This document shows positions 18,920 through 27,578 of a stretch of 64,000 nucleotides of DNA, in pieces. Each line of letters begins with the position of its first letter. The stretch's first letter is position 1. The DNA is from Paenibacillus mendelii (GTDB taxonomy: Bacteria; Bacillota; Bacilli; Paenibacillales; Paenibacillaceae). The notes beneath the pieces were generated by a model. The model did no database searches. It saw only the letters and a program-made list of their open reading frames with translations, and was not told where the DNA came from. Where the stretch lies: NCBI RefSeq assembly GCF_024498075.1, contig NZ_JANHOF010000002.1:354431-418430 (forward strand), in the 5' to 3' direction. The translations under genes were made by a program, and so were the position numbers.

Positions 18920-19327
18920 TTATACAAGGAATGGCGGATAATAATTGATGTAAGGATCGTAATCGTCATCCGATTCATAGGACTTGCCGCTCCAAGCGAT
19001 TACGATAATCTTATCCTGATCGAGCATCTGCTCAAGCCGCTCCGCTTCATCGGCTCCGATGCCAACGGATCTCATCTTCGCCCGCAGCTTGTCCCCGCGT
19101 GAGCGGAAGATGTTGGCAACCGCTGTTCCAAGCCCTTCTTCCTCCAGCCCGATCTGCTCTGTAGCCGTCTGCTCTGTAAGCCGCTCGCTGCGGTCTTTAT
19201 CATGTGCCAGTACAAATAATTGATCTCGGGTGTAGCCTTGGGAGACATGCCGCTCTACCTGTTCCCTCGCCTCAGCTGCGGTGTTTACCGTGTGTACATG
19301 GGTTGCAGTCGTAATGTTCGTTTTCAT
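18920..19327 (-). CDS. General stress protein of the YflT family
   Basis: A 135-residue soluble protein. The YflT (general stress protein 17M) domain covers residues 5-115, with HVHTVNTAAEAREQVERHV at the start and an acidic C-terminus DDDYDPYINYYPP. In Bacillus subtilis yflT belongs to the general stress regulon. A GGGAGGG box precedes the ATG. Neighbouring DUF1328 and YtxH genes are also stress-type small proteins. Confidence 0.85.
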   Translation of the reverse strand: MKTNITTATHVHTVNTAAEAREQVERHVSQGYTRDQLFVLAHDKDRSERLTEQTATEQIGLEEEGLGTAVANIFRSRGDKLRAKMRSVGIGADEAERLEQMLDQDKIIVIAWSGKSYESDDDYDPYINYYPPFLV

Positions 19328-19368
19328 AGAAAACCCTCCCGTTCATAATGGTGTATCATTCTGCCTGG

Positions 19369-19530
19369 TTAAACTCTTCTTCGACCGAAGATTAGCGATA
19401 CTACAAACAGAATCAAGAATACGAAGAACAACACCTTGGCGACCGCGGCCGCTGCTGAAGCCAGCCAGAAGAATCCGGTCACCCCTGCTATAAGTGCAAT
19501 AATGAAGAATAACGCTGCCCATCCTAGCAT
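19369..19530 (-). CDS. DUF1328 small membrane protein (YtjA-like)
   Basis: A 53-residue protein with two hydrophobic helices, [19 protein letters not shown] and then a helix including [17 protein letters not shown], ending in RRRV. This is the pattern of the DUF1328/YtjA family, whose role is unknown. The ATG at 19530 follows AAAGGCGGG; the open frame begins earlier without a site. Confidence 0.85.
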   Translation of the reverse strand: MLGWAALFFIIALIAGVTGFFWLASAAAAVAKVLFFVFLILFVVSLIFGRRRV

Positions 19531-19808
19531 TGAAAATCCCGCCTTTCGATTTGTTAGTCGATGCAGCATTTCCTTGCCGCTCTATGCTTCATATACACGC
19601 AAGATCATCCCGCTGAAACCGGTAGAAGTGCCCTCGTATGCAAAAAAACGCCAGCTGTTCCTTCCCTGAAGCATGGCTTGGCCATCCCTTTAATGAAGCG
19701 TTTTTTGGAGCGATTATTTTGCCCGATCCGCATTTTTCGAACAAGCGAATCCCGATGACCGGCTCCTTCCCAATCTATAGCCTGATCCCCCCTCTTTTGT
19801 CCATTTTC

Positions 19809-19835
19809 GTTTCAAAGCACGGCTGGACGGGGTAT
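19809..19835 (+). promoter_or_regulatory. Possible sigma-B-like promoter before ytxH
   Basis: GTTTCA, a 15-base spacer and GGGTAT resemble the Bacillus general stress promoter (GTTTAA, 12-15 bases, GGGTAT). It lies about 100 bases upstream of the YtxH-like gene. The rest of the 404-base gap 19531-19934 shows A and T runs around CGC (19643-19705) but no clear gene. Confidence 0.4.
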
Positions 19836-19934
19836 AGATAAGACATGAAGGCGAATGACACATACAAGCAGCAATGCTTGGCAGCCGGATCACTTAACTA
19901 ACGATATCCAAACGAATAAAGGAGTTGACCAGAC

Positions 19935-20351
19935 ATGGGAAATCAGAATAATCAACAAGCAGGCGGCAGTAAGATGTTAAAGGGGCTATTGATCGGCAGT
20001 GCGGTTGGAGCGACAGCGGCTATGCTGATGACCCCGAAGACGGGCAAGGATATGAGGGAAACGATCCGCCGCAAGTCTTCGGAGCTGTCAACGACGGCTC
20101 GTGAGAAAGCAACCACATTGGCAGCCCAAGCAAAGGATACGGCCAGCTCCTTGGCCGGACATGCGAAGGAAACAGCGAGTGACGTTAGCGATCGTGTTAA
20201 TGAGCTCGGACGTGCGGCGGCCAGTAAAGTGGCTACTGCAGCAGAAACGACGGCGAATGTCTTCCAAACGATGAAGCGCGAAGAAGGAGCGAATCCGAAT
20301 GGAGCAACCAATGGTTCTGCAAACAGAGCGGCGGCGGGCGAACGCCCCTGA
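19935..20351 (+). CDS. YtxH-like protein
   Basis: A 138-residue protein with a hydrophobic glycine-rich segment (KMLKGLLIGSAVGATAAMLM, residues 14-33) followed by TPKTGKDMRETI, the hallmark of the YtxH family, then an Ala/Thr/Lys-rich amphipathic coiled region with LEA-like 11-residue periodicity (EKATTLAAQAKDTASSLAGH). Such proteins are stress-induced and probably membrane-associated. The 3' end overlaps a second reading frame at 20299. Confidence 0.85.
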   Translation: MGNQNNQQAGGSKMLKGLLIGSAVGATAAMLMTPKTGKDMRETIRRKSSELSTTAREKATTLAAQAKDTASSLAGHAKETASDVSDRVNELGRAAASKVATAAETTANVFQTMKREEGANPNGATNGSANRAAAGERP

Positions 20352-20529
20352 CCAGCAGCCATCCTCGGGCCAAGCAGGGCGGAAATCCGAGCCGATCGAG
20401 AAAGCCCGGAACGGCTCAATGGTTCAGGATGAACAAGATGCGAAGCGGCTGGGCAACGACATGAAAGGGATGAAGACGAACAGCCAGCTTCAAGAAGATG
20501 GCTGGGTGCCGGATCCGATCCAAGAATAA
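20299..20529 (+). CDS. Hypothetical hydrophilic protein overlapping ytxH
   Basis: A 76-residue frame starting inside the ytxH-like gene in another frame and running 178 bases past it. It has an AAGGAGCG box 6 bases before the ATG at 20299. The product is hydrophilic (Gln, Glu, Arg, Lys rich) and ends DGWVPDPIQE. The terminator at 20536-20561 follows its stop directly, supporting it as a real second gene. No family recognised. Confidence 0.55.
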   Translation: MEQPMVLQTERRRANAPDQQPSSGQAGRKSEPIEKARNGSMVQDEQDAKRLGNDMKGMKTNSQLQEDGWVPDPIQE

Positions 20530-20535
20530 ATCGAG

Positions 20536-20561
20536 GAAGAGGGGGAAACCCCTCTTTTTTC
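20536..20561 (+). terminator. Rho-independent terminator after the ytxH unit
   Basis: AGAGGGG, GAAA, CCCCTCT followed by six T; it begins seven bases after the small-gene stop. Confidence 0.9.
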
Positions 20562-20632
20562 GTGATTCACCTGAACAAATTGTTGAAATAATGGGTAAAG
20601 TATGGGGAGCTATTCATCCATGGAGGGATACG

Positions 20633-21862
20633 ATGAAGAATTTATATAGCGGTCGACTGTATTGGCCGGAAACACTATCGCAGTACCAGACTTACCTGCC
20701 CCTCGAATCTGACTTAACGATTCAAGTCGCTATTATTGGCGGGGGCTTATCCGGTGCTCTATGCGGCTATGAGCTTGCAAAACAAGGCATTCCCTCCATT
20801 ATCCTGGAGCGCGGCGAGATTGCAGGGGGCAGCACCGCTGCCAATACCGGTTTGCTGCAATTTTCCAATGACATCATGCTCAGCGAGCTTATCGATCAAA
20901 TTGGTGAATCGGCAGCCGTACTTTTCTACCGAGCCTGTGAGCTGGCTATTCGCCAACTGCGGGATATGTCCGCTGAACTTGGGAAGGATGTTGAATTTGC
21001 CGCCCGGAGCAGCCTGTATTTCGCAAGCCATATGCAGGATGTACCGAAGCTCAAACGTGAATATGAAACGCTTCATTCGCATGGCTTTCAGGTGGAATAT
21101 TGGGAACCAAGCGATATTAGCGCCCGCTTCCCCTTCCGTAAGCCCGGCGCAATCGTCACACATGGCGACGCCGAGGTGAATCCGTTCCGGTTCGTGCATG
21201 CCGCAGCCGAAGCTGCAGCCCGCAAAGGGGCGGCCATTCACGAGGGGACCGATATCATCGCTCACGAAACACTTGCGGATGGCCGGCACCGGCTGCGGAC
21301 AAGCCACGGTGCAAGCGTTGATGCAGAGCACGTCATCTACGCGGTCGGCTACGAGCCTGAGAAGTTGAGGGGCAAGCTCATCAAGGCCGATCTGAACCGT
21401 TCCTTCGCTATAGCAACGGAGAAGCAGCCCCATCTGGATTCCTGGTACGGCCGATATTTGATATGGGAAACAGCCCGGCCATACAGCTATATGCGAACAA
21501 CGACGGATGGACGAATTCTTGCAGGCGGACTCGATGAGGATACGCCAATCCCCCTAGAATCGGACAGACTGCAGCATGAACGAACGAGCCGGCTGCATGA
21601 GCAGATTAAGCAGCTGTTCCCTTCATGTCAAGCACCGCTTGCTTACGAGTGGAACGCTACCTTCGGCGAATCCCGCGATAACCTTCCCTTCATCGGCAAG
21701 GACCCTGCTTGGCCCGGCGTTTATTACTGCCTTGGATACGGTGGCAACGGAACGGTCTACAGCATGATCGCGTCACAGCTGGTAACGGATCAAATTCGCG
21801 GCATCGATCATCCTCTCGCTGATATTGTAAGACTCGACCGTCCTACGCTTCAGGAAGCGTAA
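20633..21862 (+). CDS. FAD-dependent oxidoreductase (DAO family)
   Basis: A 409-residue flavoprotein. The dinucleotide-binding motif VAIIGGGLSGALCGYEL is near residue 31, followed by the acidic strand end ILERGEIAGGSTAANTG. The C-terminal FAD contact is LPFIGKDPAWPGVYYCLGYG near 355. This matches the D-amino-acid-oxidase / gamma-glutamylputrescine-oxidase (OrdL) superfamily, which oxidises amines or amino acids. TGGAGGG lies before the ATG at 20633; the frame is open further upstream but crosses the preceding terminator. Substrate unknown; monocistronic. Confidence 0.87.
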   Translation: MKNLYSGRLYWPETLSQYQTYLPLESDLTIQVAIIGGGLSGALCGYELAKQGIPSIILERGEIAGGSTAANTGLLQFSNDIMLSELIDQIGESAAVLFYRACELAIRQLRDMSAELGKDVEFAARSSLYFASHMQDVPKLKREYETLHSHGFQVEYWEPSDISARFPFRKPGAIVTHGDAEVNPFRFVHAAAEAAARKGAAIHEGTDIIAHETLADGRHRLRTSHGASVDAEHVIYAVGYEPEKLRGKLIKADLNRSFAIATEKQPHLDSWYGRYLIWETARPYSYMRTTTDGRILAGGLDEDTPIPLESDRLQHERTSRLHEQIKQLFPSCQAPLAYEWNATFGESRDNLPFIGKDPAWPGVYYCLGYGGNGTVYSMIASQLVTDQIRGIDHPLADIVRLDRPTLQEA

Positions 21863-22268
21863 GCGGTCAAGCGCGGACCGGCTGGATCCGGTTGCTCAAG
21901 ATTACATAAGGCGAGTTAAACTATTGAAATTCAACCGTCTTTACAGATGCATCCTCTTGGATCAAGGATAATAATGGTTCAGATTAATAGGATTCAGGTA
22001 GCCTTACGATAATTTCCAGATTGATTTCCGAATCCCTATGATTATTTTCGGCATGAAAGCTGAGAATGGAATTTTTTCTTCTCTTGAAGGGGCTGTACAG
22101 AAGCTTCTGGGCAAGCAAGATTACGATAGTCGCTCCTCCGCCAACCAGATAGAGCCCTGTCCTAGTATCACGCAGGATATAGGTCAGCGTGCATTTATCT
22201 TACTACAAAGGTATTTGATTTGTTAATTAATGGGTCCTCTGCTGGGAGCATCGTAAACAAGAAGCAAG
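21863..22268. other. Long intergenic gap with a possible gene remnant
   Basis: No convincing gene is present. On the minus strand a frame is open from 22203 to the TAA at 21984-21986 without a start codon. It encodes a credible membrane helix (GLYLVGGGATIVILLAQKLL) followed by a basic stretch, as if the tail of a lost membrane protein. Nothing else is evident. Confidence 0.3.
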
Positions 22269-22302
22269 AAAAGAGCGCCGCCATCATCGAGGCAGCGCTC
22301 TT
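22269..22302 (-). terminator. Terminator-like hairpin after cls
   Basis: Stem AAGAGCGC / GCGCTCTT with a 16-base inner part, followed on the minus strand by TTCTTG. The T run is weak. It lies 5 bases after the cls stop. Confidence 0.6.
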
Positions 22303-22307
22303 ACTTT

Positions 22308-23735
22308 TTACAGCAGCGGAGACAGCATCCGGGCTACGACCTCGCTCGCCTTCTGCCAGCGCGGCCGCTGTCTGAAGGTGGAAAGGTTCAATTCCTCGCA
22401 TGCTTCCAGATCGTTCATGAAATCTTGCTCCAGCCGCCTGATGGCAGACTTGTCGAACAACAGCGCATTCAGCTCGAAGTTGCTAAAGAAGCTTCGCATA
22501 TCCATGTTGGCCGTTCCGACGGAGGCAATCAATTTATCAATGATCAGCACCTTCGAATGAATGAAGCCTTTGCGGTATCGATAGATACGCACGCCTACAC
22601 CAAGCAAATCCTCCACGTACGACAACGATGCATACAGCACCAGCTTCGAATCCGCCACATACGGGATAATAATCCGCACATCCACGCCGCTTAAAGCTGC
22701 GGTCCGCAGTCCCATATGTACGCTCGGATCCGGTATGAAATACGGCGTTGTAATGTAGATCCGGTTCTTGGCTACCGAAACGGCAGCAAATACACATTCC
22801 AGGATCGCATCGGCTACACTGTCGGGACCGCTGGCTACGATCTGTACCTGTTCGGTCCCCTGGCAGCCATGTTCGGGCAAATAAGCCGGATCCGATAGCC
22901 GCTCTTTGGCGGTAAACCACCAGTTTCTCAAGAAGACGTCCTGCAGGAAGTACACGGCATCCCCGACAATTTGGAGATGGGTATCCCGCCAGTAGCCCAG
23001 CTTTGGATTTCCCCCCAAATACTCATCTCCGATGTTTATGCCTCCCACAAAGCCGATCAGCCCGTCCACCACCACGATTTTACGATGGTCCCGATAATTC
23101 ATCCGTTTCTCGAAGAACGCGAGGCGCGGGGTCAAGAAGCATTGCGTCTCAATGCCTGCCTCATGCAGCTCCTGCAGGTAACCACTGCTGAGCTCCATAC
23201 TGCCGACGCCATCGTATATGACGCGAATCTCGATCCCTTCCTTCGCTTTACGAACGAGCGCATCCTTAAACCTTCTGCCAATCACATCATCCCGAATCGT
23301 ATAATATTCAAGGTGAATATGATGCTTCGCTTCTTCAATCGCGTCAAGAATGGCTTCAAAGGTTTCACGGCCGTTGCTCAGCACCCGGGTTTCGTTGCAG
23401 CTCGTTATTGGCGAGGTCGACATGCCTGTCAACAGCCGGAACAGCCGCTCCTGATGGCTGAACTCCCCGCCCTTGATGTCCGTGGGACGGTGGACCATCC
23501 TGCAGCGCAGCAGTGCCTGCAGACGCATCTCTTTGGCAACGACGTTGCGTTTGCGGACGATTCTCCGGTGCTGATATTCTTTGGCCAGAAAATAATACAT
23601 CACGAAGCCAATGATCGGGAGAATAAAGAGAATGAGCAACCATGCCACTGTTTTGGAAGGCTGGCGGAATTCGAGAATGAGAATAGTAGCGATTTGAAAA
23701 ATAAAGATAATGAGCGCCAGTACCACCCAAATCAT
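22308..23735 (-). CDS. cls: Cardiolipin synthase
   Basis: A 475-residue phospholipase-D-superfamily enzyme that condenses two phosphatidylglycerols into cardiolipin at the membrane. Two N-terminal membrane helices (residues 1-60) precede two HKD catalytic motifs: HRKIVVVDGLIGFVGG near residue 217 and HSKVLIIDKLIASVGTANMD near 396. This is the full Bacillota Cls length. It appears monocistronic. Confidence 0.94.
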   Translation of the reverse strand: MIWVVLALIIFIFQIATILILEFRQPSKTVAWLLILFILPIIGFVMYYFLAKEYQHRRIVRKRNVVAKEMRLQALLRCRMVHRPTDIKGGEFSHQERLFRLLTGMSTSPITSCNETRVLSNGRETFEAILDAIEEAKHHIHLEYYTIRDDVIGRRFKDALVRKAKEGIEIRVIYDGVGSMELSSGYLQELHEAGIETQCFLTPRLAFFEKRMNYRDHRKIVVVDGLIGFVGGINIGDEYLGGNPKLGYWRDTHLQIVGDAVYFLQDVFLRNWWFTAKERLSDPAYLPEHGCQGTEQVQIVASGPDSVADAILECVFAAVSVAKNRIYITTPYFIPDPSVHMGLRTAALSGVDVRIIIPYVADSKLVLYASLSYVEDLLGVGVRIYRYRKGFIHSKVLIIDKLIASVGTANMDMRSFFSNFELNALLFDKSAIRRLEQDFMNDLEACEELNLSTFRQRPRWQKASEVVARMLSPLL

Positions 23736-24010
23736 ACGCGCCCCCCCATCAATTTGTTACTAGCTTTGACTCCAGCCCTCGACCCTATACGCCTTTTAAT
23801 GGCATGTTTTAAAGCTTTGTAGAATAAATAGCTATAGTACCGCTTGAATAAGCATCACCGCAACCGATATCTGCAAATCGATTCCATTTGCAGAATCCGG
23901 CGACGAAGGATCTACTCTCCTTTAAAGCTAAAGACAGCTTCGCTAAACCAAACGCTCATAAGCAATGAAAGATGGGCCATTTTACGACTCGTTAAGGAGG
24001 ATGAGAAGCG

Positions 24011-24490
24011 ATGTTTAAAGAAACCAGACGGCAAGCGGCGACCGATACATTAATCGGGCCGGGAACGCAGGTGGAAGGACATCTGTTATGCGAATCAAGC
24101 ATCCGTATCGAGGGCGAATACCGCGGAGATATCACATGCCAAGGAGATGTCATCGTCGGCGAATGCGGTGTTGCCCGGGCCAACATTACAAGCAAGGATG
24201 TTATTGTGGCGGGTAAAGTGTTCGGCGATATCGTCACTCAAGGCCGGCTCACCATAACCGCATCCGGACAGATCCACGGCAATGTTACCGCAAATAGTCT
24301 GCTTATTCAGGATGGCGGCCTGTTAAATGGCATCTGCCAGATGGAGCGGACTGCGGAATCCCGGTCACGGCAAGCAGCCGAAGCTGAACCGCACTCACAG
24401 GCCAAGGAGGCAACCAGTCGAGGGGCTAACCACAAGGAGAAGGATAAAGATAAGGATAAGGAAAAAGAAAAAGCGCGGCAAGCCGGGTAA
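24011..24490 (+). CDS. Bactofilin (polymer-forming cytoskeletal protein)
   Basis: A 159-residue protein. Residues 12-115 form a bactofilin beta-helix core with short hydrophobic repeats (IGPGTQVEGHL, IRIEGEYRGDI, VIVAGKVFGDI, LTITASGQIHGNV). It has a long charged tail ending in alternating Lys-Asp and Lys-Glu pairs encoded by a purine-rich GAT/AAG/GAA repeat. Bactofilins polymerise beneath the membrane and localise envelope enzymes. GTTAAGGAGGATG precedes the ATG. The tail repeat may vary in length. Confidence 0.87.
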   Translation: MFKETRRQAATDTLIGPGTQVEGHLLCESSIRIEGEYRGDITCQGDVIVGECGVARANITSKDVIVAGKVFGDIVTQGRLTITASGQIHGNVTANSLLIQDGGLLNGICQMERTAESRSRQAAEAEPHSQAKEATSRGANHKEKDKDKDKEKEKARQAG

Positions 24491-24501
24491 ACTAGCAGGA
24501 T

Positions 24502-24912
24502 TCAAGACGCTTCCCGCCAACTATTCGCATAATAGCAAATGGCAACAGCTAATAGGATCCCAGCAGAATCGATAAATATATCAACGATCCGTCCATCCCG
24601 GTGAAAGAACAGCTGCAATAGCTCCGTTAAGGCTGCATAGCCCATCGATACGTAGATCCCATTCTTCCACTGCCCCCTATTCGTCACAATAAGCGACAGC
24701 ACGAAGAAACCGAAGAAGTGCCCTATTTTCTGAATGACGTATGTCGGGTCTTGAAGATCCATATCGTTTATCATAAACAAACCGTTCCAGTCTGGATTGC
24801 GGTCCAATACGAAACGGATCGAAAGATGGTCGATGAGCTCCTGGAAATCCACGGTACATGTACATATAAACAGAATAATGCCCCAGCCTATTCCAAGTAA
24901 GTTTCGTCTCAT
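24502..24912 (-). CDS. VanZ-like membrane protein
   Basis: A 136-residue protein with four predicted helices. It carries the VanZ family pattern: a His in KIGHFFGFFVLSL near residue 63, ALTELLQLFFHRDGRIVDIF near 96 and a closing Asp-rich helix. VanZ members are linked to cell-envelope resistance, but the biochemical role is not established. AGGAG lies before the ATG at 24912. Convergent with the bactofilin gene, 11 bases apart. Confidence 0.82.
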   Translation of the reverse strand: MRRNLLGIGWGIILFICTCTVDFQELIDHLSIRFVLDRNPDWNGLFMINDMDLQDPTYVIQKIGHFFGFFVLSLIVTNRGQWKNGIYVSMGYAALTELLQLFFHRDGRIVDIFIDSAGILLAVAICYYANSWREAS

Positions 24913-24968
24913 CGCACACACTCCTGTCCCTCCTGCAAGATCATACCCATGCTGTACGTACAGCAAAA

Positions 24969-25003
24969 AGGTTCTTGCCCTCTGCAGGGTAAGAACCTTC
25001 TTC
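24969..25003 (-). terminator. Rho-independent terminator of the ABC-2 operon
   Basis: On the minus strand AAGGTTCTTACCCT, GCAG, AGGGCAAGAACCTT followed by TTT and GC; stem of about 13 pairs, ten bases after the permease stop. Confidence 0.88.
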
Positions 25004-25011
25004 TTAGAAAG

Positions 25012-25812
25012 CTAAGCGGCTACATCGCGCTTGTTAAAGATAAGCCACGTTAACGCAATAAACACGACGTAATATACCGCAAGGACGCTGAGCGAGAATC
25101 CAAGTGTCATTCCCTCTCCCGTCATGCCGCTCGATTCACTGCCCCCCATATATTGCGTTAAATTCAAGTGAAGGAACAGGATATAATCCACCCAAGCGTA
25201 ATCAAGCATTGAGAGCATTCCGGCAATCGTGCTGCCGCCGAGCAGCAGGAAGATGGAGAGGCCGATTGCCAAGCCGCTGCTGCGGAAGACCGTTGACAGC
25301 ATGAATGCCATCGTCACGATGATGATCAGACCCAGGAACTGATAGAAGTAATATACCAGCATGTAACCAAGCGGATTCATATTGGAATTGAATGTTTCCT
25401 GAGCTACGATGCTGCCGCCATAGCCGAAGAGCAGCATATTGACAACGAATGTCAGCACGTAAAGAAGCGCTGCCTGGACAAGCGCAAACATCAGCAGCGA
25501 GATGTACTTGGAGAGCAGAATCTTGGAGCGGCTCCACGGCCGGATCAAGAGCAGCTTGATCGTTCCGGTCGAGAATTCGCCAGCTACGCTGTCAGCCGAG
25601 ACGACAACCGTAAAGATCGTAACCAATTGAAACAGCACCATGGTTTCGATGCTCATCATCGACCAGTTATCCACATCTCCGTCGGAGACAATCTTGGCAA
25701 TGATGGAAATCGCCAGGACGAGCAGGGTTATCATACCGAGCATGATCCATGTCCGCACACGGCGGTACAGCTTCATGTTTTCATTGCGGACGAGCAGTAA
25801 GAAATCAAACAA
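25012..25812 (-). CDS. ABC-2 type transporter permease
   Basis: A 266-residue membrane protein with six helices and the ABC-2 pattern: a first helix (WIMLGMITLLVLAISIIA), then SADSVAGEFSTGTIKLLLIR near residue 73, the coupling segment typical of this class, and four further helices. Its start overlaps the ATPase stop by 8 bases, so the two are coupled. Such two-gene systems export drugs or lantibiotics or are unassigned. Confidence 0.9.
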   Translation of the reverse strand: MFDFLLLVRNENMKLYRRVRTWIMLGMITLLVLAISIIAKIVSDGDVDNWSMMSIETMVLFQLVTIFTVVVSADSVAGEFSTGTIKLLLIRPWSRSKILLSKYISLLMFALVQAALLYVLTFVVNMLLFGYGGSIVAQETFNSNMNPLGYMLVYYFYQFLGLIIIVTMAFMLSTVFRSSGLAIGLSIFLLLGGSTIAGMLSMLDYAWVDYILFLHLNLTQYMGGSESSGMTGEGMTLGFSLSVLAVYYVVFIALTWLIFNKRDVAA

Positions 25813-26737
25813 TATTCTCGCCTCCCGTCATTTCGAGGAATTGATCTTCCAGCGATTTGTTCAGAATGCGAATACCGTATACTTTCAGTCCTGCATTCAC
25901 AAGCTCTGTATTAATGGCCGCAATCGTGTCGCGGTCGACCATGAAGGTAACGCCGTTCTGGGCCGGAACCCCAGGATAGCTGCTAGCCATAAGCCGAAGC
26001 GCCTCGTCAGGCTTGTCTACTTCAAACAGCACGTTCGAGACCGCCGCTGCCGCCTCGCCCTCATGCCGAATGCTCCGTACGTCAATCAGCTTGCCGCTTT
26101 GAATGATTGCAACGCGGTCGCACATGAGCTCCATCTCAGACAAGAGATGGCTTGATACGAAGACGGTGATGCCATCTTCCTTGGCCAGCTTGCGTAAATA
26201 GTCCCGGAGCTCGCGTATGCCCGCCGGATCAAGGCCGTTCGTTGGCTCGTCCAAGATAAGCAGGGACGGCTTATGCATAATCGCCTGAGCAACGCCAAGT
26301 CTCTGACGCATCCCGAGTGAATAAGTCTTCACCTTATCGTTAATGCGGCTTGTAAGCCCTACGAGCTCTACGACCTCATCGATCCGCTGCGATGTTATCC
26401 CCGGCACCATGCGGGAGTAATGAAGCAGGTTCTGATAACCGGTCAAATATTTGTACATCTCTGGATTCTCGACAATGGCCCCGACATGCCGGATCGCCTT
26501 CTCGAATTCTGTTCGAATGCTATGGCCCCGGATGATGACGTCCCCGTTCGTTAAGGCCATCAGTCCGACCATCATGCGTATCGTCGTCGTCTTGCCTGAA
26601 CCATTCGGCCCAAGGAAGCCGAATACTTCCGCTTCTGGAAGATCAAGTGTCAGCTGGTCAATAATCGTCCGCTTCCCGATCACTTTCGTGACGTTCTTCA
26701 ACTGAACGATTGGACCGCTATAGGTTTGAAGCTCCAT
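25805..26737 (-). CDS. ABC transporter ATP-binding protein (BcrA-like)
   Basis: A 310-residue ATPase. Walker A GPNGSGKTTTI is near residue 43, signature YSLGMRQRLG near 137, Walker B LLILDEPTNGLDP near 157 and H-loop SSHLLSEME near 190, followed by the roughly 90-residue C-terminal extension of the bacitracin-type DRA family. AGGAGG lies before the ATG at 26737. Likely partner of the downstream ABC-2 permease in peptide or drug export. Confidence 0.92.
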   Translation of the reverse strand: MELQTYSGPIVQLKNVTKVIGKRTIIDQLTLDLPEAEVFGFLGPNGSGKTTTIRMMVGLMALTNGDVIIRGHSIRTEFEKAIRHVGAIVENPEMYKYLTGYQNLLHYSRMVPGITSQRIDEVVELVGLTSRINDKVKTYSLGMRQRLGVAQAIMHKPSLLILDEPTNGLDPAGIRELRDYLRKLAKEDGITVFVSSHLLSEMELMCDRVAIIQSGKLIDVRSIRHEGEAAAAVSNVLFEVDKPDEALRLMASSYPGVPAQNGVTFMVDRDTIAAINTELVNAGLKVYGIRILNKSLEDQFLEMTGGENIV

Positions 26738-26847
26738 CGTAAACCTCCTGTTCGCCTCGGTAAGTGCCCCTTTTTTTCCATGGAGCATATCGACTTATCC
26801 ATTATACTGAACCTAGTTTGCGATTGATAGTTCCTTTATGAAAAATT

Positions 26848-26899
26848 AATACCTGGCCCTAATCGGCATGTATGCCGTTAGAGTCAGGTATTTTTCTTG
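26848..26899. terminator. Bidirectional terminator hairpin
   Basis: AATACCTG with CCCTAA, a CGGC/GCCG inner stem, TTAGAG with CAGGTATTTTT. T runs exist in both directions; it lies between the minus-strand zinc-ribbon gene and the ABC genes. Confidence 0.75.
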
Positions 26900-26912
26900 G
26901 ATTGCAACCATT

Positions 26913-27212
26913 TTATAAGGATGCAGCCATAAGCGCGGCCGTCCCGAACGAAGCAGCTGGAGAGGAAGCGGGTTCATTGCAGCAGTTACCGGACTGCTTC
27001 AATCTCGACAGATGGACGACAGCACTCTGTTCCAGTCCACCCGCCTCATCCGATGGATGGAGTGCAGATTCAGCCGAAACAGTTTCGTTGCAAGTCAGGC
27101 AGCAGCCGAGCGGATGAACCATCCGATAAAAACCGGTTCGAAACACAACATGCGCATGCTCGTGATCCATTAATTTCCCACAGCCTACACAACAAAATTG
27201 TTCCTTCTGCAT
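26913..27212 (-). CDS. Small cysteine-rich (zinc-ribbon-like) protein
   Basis: A 99-residue protein not recognised as a named family. Residues 5-45 carry FCCVGCGKLM, HEHAH and PLGCCLTCNE, that is two CxxC pairs suited to bind one zinc, with a less ordered tail that has two more adjacent Cys. AAAGGAGAG lies 9 bases before the ATG at 27212, so an upstream frame extension is ignored. A good sigma-A promoter (27297-27325) and a pair of the window's palindromic boxes (27241-27285) stand upstream, suggesting control by the same regulator as the LCP and lasso genes. Confidence 0.7.
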   Translation of the reverse strand: MQKEQFCCVGCGKLMDHEHAHVVFRTGFYRMVHPLGCCLTCNETVSAESALHPSDEAGGLEQSAVVHLSRLKQSGNCCNEPASSPAASFGTAALMAASL

Positions 27213-27240
27213 GATCGACCTCTCCTTTAGATCCTTTTTT

Positions 27241-27325
27241 TCTACTATATGTATCAAAATCATTAATTATGTTACATTACGTATCTAATTAATTTAAGAT
27301 TATGACAAATATCGAGTATTGTCAA
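27241..27325 (-). promoter_or_regulatory. Promoter with paired palindromic boxes (zinc-ribbon gene)
   Basis: On the minus strand TTGACA (27320-27325), 17 bases, TAATCT (27297-27302). Just downstream are GATACGTAATGTAAC (27271-27285) and GATACATATAGTAGA (27241-27255), spaced 30 bases start to start. Both resemble the 15-bp palindrome GATACATTTTGTATC. Boxes downstream of the start would suit repression. The rest of the 27213-27578 gap shows no gene. Confidence 0.6.
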
Positions 27326-27578
27326 TAGATTCAAGCAAAATACAGCTAATTTTGTCGTGTACACGCTAATTATAAGACGAAATTATCAGGACTTTAGTCG
27401 AAACACCTGTACCGGTCACGGTCATATCCATCTCGTTAGACATGCGAAACTCCTCCCCGGGCGGCAAGATGTTCCCTATTCTACGCCCGCGGAGGCAAGC
27501 TTATATATATATGAACAACCATCATTTGCTAATTAAGTTCGGCAGTCTCCGGACTTGTCCTCTGATCGTGTATCTTGC

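Noticed and set aside
18920-19600. Sigma-B promoters for the YflT and DUF1328 genes
   Set aside because: A GTTTAA is present before the YflT gene but no GGGTAT follows at 12-15 bases, so the evidence is too weak.
22971-23822. A 283-codon plus-strand frame
   Set aside because: It lies antisense to the complete cardiolipin synthase gene with both HKD motifs; composition is that of a shadow frame.
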